Shown: positions 1 to 10,400 of the stretch, in pieces | Layout: each line of letters opens with the position of its first letter | Numbering within the stretch: position 1 is the first letter of the stretch | Source: Lineus longissimus | Taxonomy: Eukaryota; Nemertea; Pilidiophora; Heteronemertea; Lineidae | Reading direction: 5' to 3' | Length of the DNA stretch: 60,000 nucleotides | Assembly: GCF_910592395.1 (NCBI RefSeq) | Contig: NC_088317.1 | Location: 746,001 to 806,000 of the forward strand | Translations under genes and position numbers: made by a program | Notes under the pieces: generated by a model | Database searches by the model: none | What the model saw: the letters and a program-made list of their open reading frames with translations, nothing else | Told to the model about the DNA's origin: nothing

Positions 1-2590
1 TCCAGTCTGCCTGAGGTCACCATGGTACCAAGTAGGTTGTCAAGCTTTGTAAGCTCATGATACTGGTCTTATGTCTGACCTGTTTGATAGGATGTGGACT
101 GACTGTCTCACTTGTTTTTTTCCGACTCAAACCAGTAAGAAATTGGAGAGCCTTTGAAGTACCAGATGAAACTATGTCAATTTGCAGACACAGAGACCCA
201 AGATGGGGACCAGGGAAATCACCTCAACAATTCTCAAAGGAATCTATTTCCAAAAACGGATGACCAGAACTGACCTTATCGGTGACCCACTGAGACATAT
301 GAATACTTTGTGGTAGTCAGATGTCTAATGCACAAAGGGGGCCTCGGGATACATGACTGATGAATTGCTCAGCTAAATTTAATCATCAGTTTAACAGTTC
401 AATGGAAGCTCGAAAGATTGGCTATGATAGTGTACTACGCCTTCGAACTGAGCGGGACAATATGTAGAAGGGTCAAATTGGTCATCGTCGTCATTTAGTC
501 TATATGTAGTCGTATTGATACGGCTCACTGTGATCTAGAGGGAGAACTTGGGTGTGGGAGTTATGTGACCAGGAGGATAATGTGCCTATTCGCCTCTTTT
601 CTGTCCTGTAGTAGAATTGCTGGGATTGTTTATCATATTGATATAGCTCTGAGGCGAGTTAGTGGCTAGACATAATTGGACAAACAGGTTTGTGGAAGAT
701 CGCTCAGTCCTTTCAGCGAATAGTTTCCCCCAACACCAAATGACAAAGTCATGTATTCTTACCACCCAAGATTAGCTACGATTCAAGTGACTGACACTGC
801 ATCTTAAATACGTCGAGAGAGCCCGCGGTCACAGGCCACAGAGTGAGTAGAGAAAGAAGGTAATCATGCCTACAGCGGGGATCGGGAGAGACGGGGATGG
901 AATATGGAATGATGAGGACAGGGACACAGCCGTTGCGCCTGGTTCGCGTTAGTATTTCGTGGTTTTGCTCTCTCTTAATTATTATTCTAATTTTTGGCGC
1001 GAAGTTTACAAGAAAGAGCGACTACCAACACTAAAATTGAACAATAAAATGGTTAAAATGGTAAGCAATCCCACGTGAAATGGTCCAATCAGTGTTTTGA
1101 TCAATTCTTGACGGACGAATTGACAATCGATGGAAAGTCATCATAAAGCGATTACATGACGGATATTTTACTTCGCGTTTTAATCTTGTAAATATTGTAA
1201 AAACGTGATTTTTCGTGATCAGCCTTCGCAGGAAAGAGGCTATCATTGCAAAAGCACGACTGCTTTTTTCTGACAAAACCTGCAGCGGAAAGTGGCTGCC
1301 TAGTTGTTATTATGGATTGAGAGTCCGTTTCTTGCTGATTTTTTCAATTGCTTCCCTTGTTGTTCAAGCAAATCGGACAATATCTAATCTATCGTCGCTG
1401 CAATTTTCTATTTCCCATGACTGAACCTTCAATAATAATGTTATACGTGAGCTTCAGCATCTCAAACAGACCTGTAGTGGTCATGCTCATGCTCATCACA
1501 CTTATTCCGTCATCGACATTGGGCAGACATTTCAAATGCTGAAGTTTCAAGTGCCTCTCTTCTGCTGGTTGATATCAACATCGATCCACGACTTGAGCTT
1601 AACCGAAATCTTGTACAAGTGCAACAAGTGTACGGACATGTAGTGATAAAGTGGTATTCTTAGTGTGGTAAAATCTGACGTTGGACCTGCCTTTTAAATC
1701 CTTGACATTGAAGTATCTCTTGTCTCGTACATTTTAAATATGATAAGATTTGCCACGTGATATGTGGCATGGTATGTATACGTGTTGCGTGCATGCGACA
1801 TCGATCTCTGTTCTTGGGACTCTTGCAACGCATTTGTTAAGCAGATAAAGTGACCGTCACTTAAAACCCTGTCCCAAAGACAAAATGCCAGAGTAGATAT
1901 TTGGACTCGCAGATATCGGTATAAACAACCGGGTAAAGGTCAAAATGACTTTGCGACCCGATCTGAGTGTCAGTGGGGTTATTATGGGAAACATGTTGGT
2001 ATGAGCACTACATACCAAATGCGTGATATTATCAAATATTGGATATACCCTGTTGATTGTCTTTAACAATGAAACAGTTGGTTGAATAAAAGACGGAAGC
2101 ATTATTTTTCGTAGTGGCAGGGTTAACATCTTCATGAGATTTCCTCGAGGTTTCGGGAGATTTATTGCTTTACTTACAGCTCTAATTATCAGAGCTTACA
2201 CTTCTTAATGCGTGACAAGCCCATTACCCTTACGCTTTCTGTTGACGATGCATGCAATCTGCACTGATTATATCACAGCTTTAGCTTCACTGCAAACATT
2301 TAGAGATTGCGATATGTTTTTATTCAGATCGATGAAATTTGTCCTGAATTTATTATACCGTTGACATGTTTGAACGAGGGATTGATTTGAAAGGATTGCG
2401 ATTGTGGATATGGAGATTAGAACCAATTGATGTGCAGGCGTGATCTTGCATAGAATGGATTTGCTATTGGAAATTGCCATCCGGAGTAAGCAAAAGTAAA
2501 TCAGTAATTGTGTTGAGAAAAAAATATTGGTGGGGTGGCTAAATGATGCAACGCAGGTTAAATGGACACCTACTTATACCTTGTTGGTGC
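1..2590. other. Non-coding stretch, nothing identified
   Basis: Only short open frames occur (at most about 92 codons), overlapping on both strands and without domain-like composition. No tRNA, SINE head, tandem array or long inverted repeat was recognised. It reads as unique intergenic or intronic DNA. Confidence 0.5.
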
Positions 2591-2599
2591 CATTACGAC

Positions 2600-2900
2600 A
2601 GTAAGACTTCATCAAACCTCTGCCGTCCCTGCCTGTTCTTGGCCAGCTTTTCGATTTCATTTCAACCGTCCCCCGCCGATCTCGTTTCGTGGTGATGTCT
2701 CACTGCCAGGTATTCTTCGGCCGCCTTCTTCCTTGAGGATTACAAGTCCAGGCTTGAGGAATGCCTGGACAGGCTATGGGCTTCCTACCAGTGTCGCCCA
2801 ACAACCTCCGTTAGCGTTTGATAACTCCCGGTCTCCTGGACCGCGGTTTGCTGAGCTCTCCTCTCATGCAGTTCCTGGGTTGAAACACGTTGCTTGATGT
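2600..2900 (-). pseudogene. GC-richer patch, possible decayed coding remnant
   Basis: This patch is visibly richer in G+C than its surroundings. On the minus strand one frame reads in coding-like fashion for about 100 codons but is broken by three in-frame stops (TAG, TAA, TGA). Segments such as ELHERRAQQTAVQETGSYQT and KKAAEEYLAVRHHHETRSAG are charged and not low-complexity. The plus strand is open over the same interval for 111 codons, with a Pro/Ser-rich product that looks like an antisense shadow. The charged helical style would suit a retroelement polyprotein fragment, but no diagnostic motif is present and I do not assign a family. It could equally be a fortuitous GC-rich block. Confidence 0.12.
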
Positions 2901-3450
2901 ATATGTGGAGGCTTCTTCGCAGACACTTGATAGAATGTTTTAAAACTAGAAACACTAACGCCTGTCTACCATATTTCCAACGACCGTTCAGCCATGTGTC
3001 AAACGCCCTCAGATATGATAAGACTACCAGTAGGCCGCAGTGGCGCTACCGTATTCTCCAACAGAGGACTGCTGGATGTGGAGCTCAGATATGAGCATCA
3101 GTTGATATGTCTTACTCCAAGTGGCCGTTGCGACCATTATTTGAAATCGAATGCCACCTCATCAGACAGTTCCTCAATACACGCATGGTTTTAATACTAG
3201 CAAAGCGGGAAATCGTTTTGCATCTTAAAAACTCATAAAATAGCTGCGTGCTCCTATAATCATCACAGGGTGTCATGTTCTTCTCCTGATTATGTATCTT
3301 ATGAATTCACTTTGCCAGTATTGTAAAAGGACCAATTTTAAAGGCCACTTTGAAACTTAACATGGTACAAATGGCACAAAAGGCGCCATTCTGTCAAGCT
3401 TGTGCATGTACGTGAAATCAAAACCTGAAAAATATTTCCTTTAAAATAAT
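2901..3450. other. Non-coding stretch, nothing identified
   Basis: Two overlapping frames of 66 codons are the only open frames. No repeat or RNA signature was seen. Confidence 0.45.
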
Positions 3451-3551
3451 GACTTCATGGCATAGTGGGTAAGACGGTATGGGTCGGGTGGTGAGGGTTC
3501 CGAGTTCGAACCCGATCGAGGGATATATAATTTTTTTATTTTTTTATTTTC
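3451..3551 (+). mobile_element. tRNA-derived SINE-like fragment
   Basis: An RNA polymerase III internal promoter is visible. The A box is TGGCATAGTGG at 3458-3468 and the B box is GAGTTCGAACCC at 3502-3513, at tRNA-like spacing. A T-rich run interrupted by single A's follows (3521-3551), resembling a SINE tail or Pol III terminator. The segment does not fold as a functional tRNA: the T arm next to TTCGAAC does not pair as five clean base pairs and no acceptor stem was found. Target-site duplications were not found, so the ends are approximate. It is unlike the 23.2-kb SINE outside the promoter boxes, so it is either a second family or a truncated relic. Confidence 0.55.
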
Positions 3552-4600
3552 ACGGAGCTCTCTTTGTACAAAACGCATTGCCATATCAGGTAGCTGCTAG
3601 CGTCGTGTGCCTGTGTTGACCAAACCTTCTCAAGCAACCGCGATGTCCGGACGGACGGCTAATATATCTTTAGATCCGTTTTGCAAATTCATCCTCGGTA
3701 TATCGTCAGTCCGGTTTGATTAACTTGCAAATTTACTTCCTAGATACACGCTATATTAAGTGACATAACCTATTTATTGAAATGATAAAGTAGGACGAGT
3801 CTGAGATCCATTACATTAGACGCCTCTAGCCCCATTCTAAATCTCACAAAAAACAATTAACATTTGTAGCAAAAAAAATTACGCGTTCACGACACCGCAG
3901 ATTCAATTATGGCTTCGAGAAGAGAATAATTGCGATGTCGTTAATGAGACGAAAGTGAGCAAAACGGGTGGTACGCTGTATCTATAAAACATCTTCTACC
4001 CAGAAATAGTTTTCCCTTTGAGCAGGTGGAAGAATTTCATGAAAAATGTGGATAAATTGAGGTAAGGGTAAATTTATCAGTAAATCTCTATTGGATTCTG
4101 TAGAGGGGAAGTAGATGATATATAGTTCAGATATTGGTGTATGTATGAAGAATGATTGAACCATTCTGGATATTGTTGTGTTGCGCCCGAACTTGCGTAA
4201 CGGACCCAGACACAATCTAAAATCGTTTTCTAAACTCGAACTTTCGCCGCTACCATCGCCACAGGTTACGCGAATCAATCTCTGGCCTCGCATTGCTCTC
4301 TGGTAAAAAACGAAAACCTCACTTCGTCATCAATAACTCAGTAAGAACATGTATGTAATATATATGCTGGCGATGGCACCTGTTTTTTCTTGGATTCCTC
4401 TCATCAATCAAGACATCCATATTAATGCAATTCTTATTACGTGGCCAGTTTTTTTTCTTTTGAAATTGCCTATACGTATCGGTCGAAGCTTTATCTCTTT
4501 CCCGGATCATTGTCACTTTAGTTCCTCGTTTGGTTCCCAGAAAAGTTGACGAAAAACTGTAACGATAATCGTGCTCATAAAGCCGAACACATGGGATCGA
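3552..4600. other. Non-coding stretch with one 103-codon minus-strand frame
   Basis: A minus-strand frame at 3982-4293 encodes 103 residues starting MRGQRLIRV with no recognised domain. Its length is within what chance gives in 60 kb of six-frame sequence, so it is not called as a gene. A strong donor-like GAG|GTAAGG sits near 4056-4064 on plus without an associated acceptor or open exon. Confidence 0.4.
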
Positions 4601-4606
4601 AAGACC

Positions 4607-4622
4607 GGGCGGGGCGGGTGGG
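4607..4622 (+). other. G-quadruplex motif
   Basis: The sequence GGGCGGGGCGGGTGGG has four runs of three or more guanines separated by single-base loops, followed by another TGG. This is the most stable class of predicted G-quadruplex. It lies about 290 bp beyond the minus-strand 3' end of the repeat exon (4910-5371). No function is shown. Confidence 0.7.
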
Positions 4623-4909
4623 TGGATATTTCTCTTAACAGTGGTGGCTCCTACCCTGAGCAGTTGACCTGTAAGACTATCTCTACTGCTCTAACAATGA
4701 TCAACAGCATCATAGGGGCAAATCAGGGGAATCTTTAACCTTTCCATTGGCAGCATTATCCGAGCAATCATACATACATCTCAGTCCCACGAGAGCTAGC
4801 TCCTATTTCAGCTATCAGATTGTTATGAGCTAATCCCTTATATGTCTGTAGCAATTTCAATATGACAATTCAATGGTCGACTATCGATGAGGCTTAATCT
4901 GATTACTAC

Positions 4910-5371
4910 TGGTCTGCCGTTTGAGCCGTAGCCTCCGGGTATGTCGAGGAGAGTCGGCAAGGGTTGGCGAGGGTAGTAGGAAGCCGATGTCTGGTCATAC
5001 GATCTACCTTCATATGGCTTTTTTAGAGGCGGATGATGAAAATATGTCTCTTCTTGCTGTACCATTGGACTGCTGTTTGAGCCGTAGCCTCCGGGTATGT
5101 CGAGGAGAGTCGGCGAGGGTTGGCGAGGGTAGTAGGAAGCCGATGTCTGGTCATACGATCTACCTTCATATGGCTTTTTTAGAGGCGGATGATGAAAATA
5201 TGTCTCTTCTTGCTGTACTATTGGACTGCTGTTTGAGCCGTAGCCTCCGGGTATGTCGAGGAGAGTCGGCGAGGGTTGGCGAGGGTTGGCGAGGGTAGTG
5301 GGAAGCGAATCCAGACTATCTAAGCTGGGTAGAATTTCGAGGGGTGTGGGTATGATGCTAAGCCGTGGTCC
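4910..5371 (-). CDS. Candidate internal exon of a Pro/Tyr/Gly-rich protein with 52-residue tandem repeats
   Basis: The minus frame is open from 5422 to a stop at 4838. A strong acceptor fits the 5' edge: CTAAC branch-point-like sequence, then TGCCCCTCCATCCTGCAG, giving an exon start at 5371. A moderate donor CCA|GTAGTA follows 4910. Both edges fall between codons, so the exon is 154 codons in symmetric phase 0. It starts GPRLSIIPTPLEILPSL, then runs into tandem units of 52 residues containing PTLLDIPGGYGSN, VQQEETYFHHPPLKKPYEG and RSYDQTSASYYPRQP. There are two full units and one partial. The full units differ at only two bases, both changing an amino acid (Leu/Ser and Met/Ile). The partial unit holds a 10-bp internal duplication. 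No signal peptide, membrane segment or known domain is visible, and the protein family is unknown. The plus strand is also open across the repeat because the period is a multiple of three, but it lacks a matching splice context. Confidence 0.38.
4921..5300. repeat. 156-bp tandem repeat, about 2.4 copies
   Basis: The units start at 4921, 5077 and 5233, so the period is exactly 156 bp. Units one and two differ at two positions. The third is cut after about 60 bp and contains an additional 10-bp duplication of TTGGCGAGGG. The near identity shows recent expansion, or homogenisation by gene conversion. Confidence 0.95.
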
Positions 5372-5429
5372 CTGCAGGATGGAGGGGCAGATGTTAGCGA
5401 GATGTTGCCTCTCACGAGTCGCTTATCAT

Positions 5430-6180
5430 CTTACTGTCTAGGTATAGGCCCAATGTAAAATGACACCAGCATTTATGACTTAGTATCCGGCAGATGCTTT
5501 TCCTTTTTGTCATGCTTTACTCTGTTGGATAGAATACTTCACTTCTTGGTCCGGATGTGATGTATGAGTAAGCTTGTAAAATGCTGTGCAATACATTCAA
5601 ACCGCTGTAACTGTTTGGTAAGCTCGGCCGCATATATTGAGCAAGGCCAGCTACTGTGATTGGCATTACATACAGATGGATAGCTCAAAGCTACCATAAA
5701 CCATGTGAATTTACACAGTAACAGGACCCATGATGTATCCTATTTACAGCAATCAAGTCGTTATGGAAGTATCTATGGGTCAGTATTCATAGCTACTGTA
5801 AGGGATGCATTTGGCGCTCAAATGTATTTCACTGTCGTGGTGCACGCATTTACCGGAAATTGGACAGAGTCACTTGGGGTGCTATGCGATATATTGTGAA
5901 CTTGTTTTTCGTTCTGGTTATATGGCTAGATAAGCAATCAGTATCAATGTTACATGTATTTACTTGAGTGTATGGTGTTGTAGGCTGCGGGAACGTGATG
6001 GGCAGTGCATTCAGCATTGTAGTTACTTGTTTGAGTATGTTATCAATCAAAGCTACAGCTCACAGGGAACCATTGAGGAAATGATGAATTATTCATCAAT
6101 GTTCTACCAAGGACGTTCAAACAAAGAGAATATTCAGCCGGAAGGTTGGGAAATGCATTTGACTCTTTGAGACAAGTTGT
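5430..6180. other. Non-coding stretch, nothing identified
   Basis: Frames of 64-68 codons on both strands overlap each other and show no coding character. No repeat was recognised. Confidence 0.45.
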
Positions 6181-6182
6181 GT

Positions 6183-6263
6183 GCTTTTCTGTCATCAATT
6201 AACAGGAAAGAGGAAACATGGAGCTTTTTCTGTCATCAATTAACAGGAAAGAGGAAACATGGA
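6183..6263. repeat. Recent tandem duplication, 40/41-bp unit
   Basis: Two adjacent copies (6183-6222 and 6223-6263) differ only by one T in a T-run. The unit includes CTGTCATCAATTAACAGGAA. This is a young slippage-type or templated duplication. Confidence 0.95.
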
Positions 6264-7019
6264 GCTAACAAAGACTTACTGGAGCTTTCCTATTGTTCAG
6301 TGCGATATTCCCTGGTGTGAACCTGGCCTGCGTATCTTCTTTAGGAAACAGATTCTGAACAGGCGAAAGACGTTGAGGCTACAGTTGGATCGTCACTGCT
6401 GGAAAGACGGCCTTGTGACTGACAGTGATGATCATGAGTGAGAGATACAGTTCTCTTACTTTTTACACAGTTTCGTTTTTGATAGGTCCCGCTTTTTGTG
6501 TGCCGCACCCGATACATATGAAAAATACTGCCATGCAACTATTGTCACTTTCTCACTAAAATTCACTAAAAGAAGAAGAAATGTTAAATGCCAATCATTC
6601 TGTGCCCCATTGCCTGCTTCAACTTGGGAAATTAAATCTACAATAGATTTAGCAATACGGTAATCGAAATGAAAACAAAAATATTGGCGCCTGCAGAACA
6701 CGTAATCTGTCAAATCTAATTTGAACGTCCAAATCAATTAAGATTCTGACTTAAAAGCAGCTATTGGGATTAAGCGGCCATTTCCAAAGTTAAAAAAACC
6801 TACGCAGAACCAATTGACTCAGTGGTTCTGTTACAGACATTCTCGTAAAGCACGGAACAGCCGAAATCACTCATAAGTAAATTGTACGGGTTTGCCTAGA
6901 AATAAGTTGCTTCAACAAGTTTTGCCACTTCAATGGAAACTTTTCTGTTATCCAGGAATCACATTTTTCATCAAGGACGCTTTTTTCAGTTACATTGCAT
7001 CGATCAATACAAAACTACG
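6264..7019. other. Non-coding stretch, nothing identified
   Basis: Contains only chance-length frames, the longest a plus-strand frame at 6892-7221 that overlaps the minus-strand exon candidate. No RNA or repeat signature. Confidence 0.4.
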
Positions 7020-7207
7020 CTATGTTTTCAAAATCTCCACATCTCTACCCTCAAGAGCATCAGGTTGTTGTATTACTTCCACTGTCGTCTTCTCCGATGT
7101 TTTGTATACTGAGTCGAATCCACTCCAGTTGCATTCTCCCGCCTCTTCACCCGTGAACGAAACGTCAGATTTACGTGCGGTGCTAAAAATTGCACTTGAG
7201 CACATCT
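7020..7207 (-). CDS. Weak candidate terminal exon, unknown protein
   Basis: A minus frame runs from an acceptor-like site (TTAATTCCCACTAG then AGATG) to a TAG stop at 7020. It encodes 61 residues beginning MCSSAIFSTARKSDVSF, with an acidic middle and an acidic Val/Gln-containing end. Composition is balanced and more protein-like than most frames here. The opposite strand is also open over the same interval, which weakens the case. No domain is recognised, no upstream exon can be joined with confidence, and no polyadenylation signal was found close downstream. It may be chance. Confidence 0.14.
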
Positions 7208-7381
7208 CTAGTGGGAATTAATATCCGAAAAGACGAGTTTAATATAATGTTGCATGTCATTATACTCTTCTTCATCTTCAGCTTCTAAAGCAAAGCTGTT
7301 CAGACGGTTCCACTCGTCTGATGAATAACGCTATCTTGATCCAACTACTCCTTCTTTCGAAACTTGTACATCTATGTCTTT

Positions 7382-7420
7382 TTCTAATTCGTTCTTATCT
7401 TTTTTTCTTTTCAGGTAAGT
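7382..7420 (+). other. Recursive splice site (zero-length exon), plus strand
   Basis: A pyrimidine tract TTCTTATCTTTTTTTCTTTT ends in CAG (AG at 7413-7414) and is followed immediately by the full donor consensus GTAAGT (7415-7420). A CTAAT branch-point-like sequence lies about 25-30 bases upstream (7384-7388). This is the known architecture of ratcheting points in very long introns of Drosophila and vertebrates: the acceptor is used first, which regenerates a donor at the same junction. The minus-strand frame across this position (7331-7513) is Lys-rich only because it reads the antisense of the pyrimidine tract. That this site is used in a transcript is inferred. Confidence 0.5.
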
Positions 7421-7429
7421 TGAACCACT

Positions 7430-10400
7430 GGACATTCCCACTGTGTTGGTGTCAGCGAGTAAGATGCGTTCTTCTCCATATAAGTAATCCTGACATATAT
7501 TGAGGCCCTCCATGGATGAACCTTGTCAACGTCGAAGCATCTTTGATAATTGATCAAAGGTTACTGAGACGCTGAGTTCTGACGCATAGTTTCATGTACA
7601 CTTCTTTTGGTAAATACGCATTTGTTGCGTTTTAGGTTCAATAAAATCAAGGTATCCCTAATTTGATTTAACTGCTGACGTTGATAAACCGAAGAGGTTA
7701 AAATTAGAATAATACTGAACGACGATGAAATAATAGTGTGATGATAAATCACACGCACATGTAGCGTCGACTATACAGACCATGTAGTGTTCTATCTGCA
7801 ATCATTATATCAATGTATACCTTCAAACCCGTTTTTTACAAAGATGTTCAAATGGCATAATGATTCACTCATAACGATTTATCTATAGATCTGAGTTCAA
7901 TTTTTATATCAATATAGTCGTAGATATCAAAACCTAATAGGGTGTGTCTATCAACCAGTCGAATGTACACGTAAAATTTACATTTCCACAGCAAGATTCA
8001 AAACCACTGTCCCGCCTTCTTTATCATTTCAATTAGAAGAGCAGTTACAATCTATTCTAATGTGCATTTTGCTCCTCACTTCAAACCAGCTTTACGGTTT
8101 GAAGAACGCTTGCCTTCATTAACCTAGTCAGCAAGTGACTATTAAAAGTAGTTTCATAAAACAAGTCACATGAAGTGTTGACGAAGAGCGCTTGACTGCG
8201 TGCTAATAAACTCTGCGGTAATTTCATGATTCTATTAGAATTTCAATTGGTATCTTTGGTAACTGTAACTTGGAAGCTATTTAGATATCAGAATCATGTA
8301 CTTTCAAGCACACAGTGGCAGAATGATGGTGGTTCTTTAGGAATTGATCGACTCTAAGTGGCATGCTGTAAATCAGGATTAACGTCCGTTTTGAAAGTTA
8401 TTACGCCGGGGCTTATAATCTGCATACAAACAATGCATTAGGTAATTTGCATCACCAGAGTGGAAGCCACGATGAGCTGTGGTGCCTGGCAGGAGAGCTA
8501 GATAGAATGTAATGATGAAGAATAGTAATGCTTCTAAATCGAGGACACCAACTTAAGCTTGTCTAAATAGCTCATCAGCCTGTGAATTATTTTCGGTAAT
8601 GAATTTTTAACAAGTCATTAACCGATGTTTTGTTTTCATGGGAGAACAGTTACATCATAACAAAGGGATACTTATTCATGGGCATGTGTGTAACCGAAGC
8701 AAATTCTGTAAATTTCATTCGAACTTCTGCCGACCGTGATTGAATGATGTGTATTAGTGCATCGCCTCTCTAGGCCTAGCAATATGTGAACACAGCCCTT
8801 TATTAACCAACGCTTGCATCATCTGTGGGTAGGCCTAAGGGGAAGCTTCTGGGCATTTTCACAACTTTTTTAGTCGGTTAGCGCATACAAATAACTTACT
8901 ACATTTGGAAAGGAATGCTATCAGAATGTCATCGATTAATCATTAGAAGATGAAGGATCGTATTATGTTGCTTCAGGCCTGATGAATAAGAAATGAGATG
9001 ACAGCTTTACCAATAGACAATGACTGTCATCCGTACCTCCATGGTTATTCCGTTGAAGTCTCTAACAACACAGTTATTCCAAAATGATCTAAAACTTTCG
9101 CCTTACAGGTCAGTTCGACAACCTAAAGGGTCTGATTCTCGTCAAGCTGGAAATTGATTTTTCAAAAGTACTACTGGTGTCATGAAGTTCACTCATTCGG
9201 CATCAGATATCTGTGTTCAACACATTGATCTAATGCCTACGCACTCGGGTCTAGTCTAGTAGAATACAGTTTAAAATATTTCATTTCCAATAATCGAAAT
9301 AGTTGTTTGTTTATCTTTGTGTATTTCAAAGTATTGAGGATCAGGTTATTGTTTAAGTAAACTGACTAAAGTGGCATGAGAAGGCCGCCATTATGTGTTA
9401 GCAAATAACCCGAGGCAATACATCGGATCTACACCGATATATCTGTTGAGGAAAAATATCTTATCTGTATCGTCATTGTGTACACTTGTCAAAACGTGTT
9501 ACTGTTTATTTTTTCAAATGGGTACTGGTTTTCTGTTCAGATGCATGTTTTGTGAAACATGTGAGCGTTAGTACTGTGAAATACCTCAAGGTAAATTTGC
9601 TTGTGAACTCAATTCGAGACGAGACACTTTACAATTACTGCAGGCAGTCTTCACGGTGTTGCTTGCTCACCGGTTTAGTGAGAGAATGGGAAAAAGTAGC
9701 ACTAAATTTATGTATTCATACTTCAGGAGTATATGAATGAAACCAATACTCAAGTTTGGTATCATGCATTTTCCCTTTGGAGCCCTTGGTCAAAATGTCC
9801 CAATCTTGCGAAGTTCAAATGCCTATAACTTTGGACTGAACAGGAATTTTTCCATTCTGTAAAATCCATAATGCTTATAATAGCTGATACTTGAATTATA
9901 GCCTGCAATAATAATTATATATGTAATGGTTTATTTTGACCTGAACACTATAAGTGATAGGAATCAGAAACGACCATATTCTAGCTTAATCCAGTTAAAA
10001 AAAACCATAATAAGTGCTAATAAGCACTCACACGGGAGAACATCAGAGTGATTCTTGAGAATGTCCACATATCCCCAAGAAAGTATCAGAGCGTTTTGTT
10101 TTGTTGACATCTTCATTTGTTCCATCGTAATCAAAGTCTGTAAAGTCTAGCGGCTAACCCTTGACATTTTGCTCACCGACATTAAAGCAGAGTTTCGTCA
10201 GCTCAGGCCTGTATCGTTTGAGAGCAAATAATAAACCCTCGGCCACCAATTGATCTGGCAGACTTATTGATTTCCAATTGAACCCAGACATATCCCAAAT
10301 AGAGTGTTAAGATTTTAACAGAAGAAAACACTGATCGACATTTACGAATTCGATTGGTTGTAAATCGAAATAACAACCAGGGCCCTATTGCTCAATTGGT

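Noticed and set aside
2271-2295. TATCACAG seed like the miR-2 family
   Set aside because: No foldback in the flanking 80 bases and no match beyond the seed.
3982-4293. 103-codon minus frame
   Set aside because: No recognisable domain, and length is compatible with chance.
4921-5298. Plus-strand frame of 125 codons across the 156-bp repeat
   Set aside because: Open only because the period is a multiple of three. It lacks an ATG at its beginning and splice context, and the minus reading has both a better composition and an acceptor.
6010-6025. GCATTGTAGTT resembling miR-33
   Set aside because: No hairpin partner nearby; the match is only 11 bases.
7331-7513. Minus frame of 60 codons with a Lys-rich stretch, looking protein-like
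   Set aside because: The Lys-rich part is the antisense of the T-rich tract of the plus recursive splice site, and no good minus acceptor precedes the frame.
9095-9118. TTACAG|GTCAGT junction
   Set aside because: The pyrimidine tract is short and mixed.
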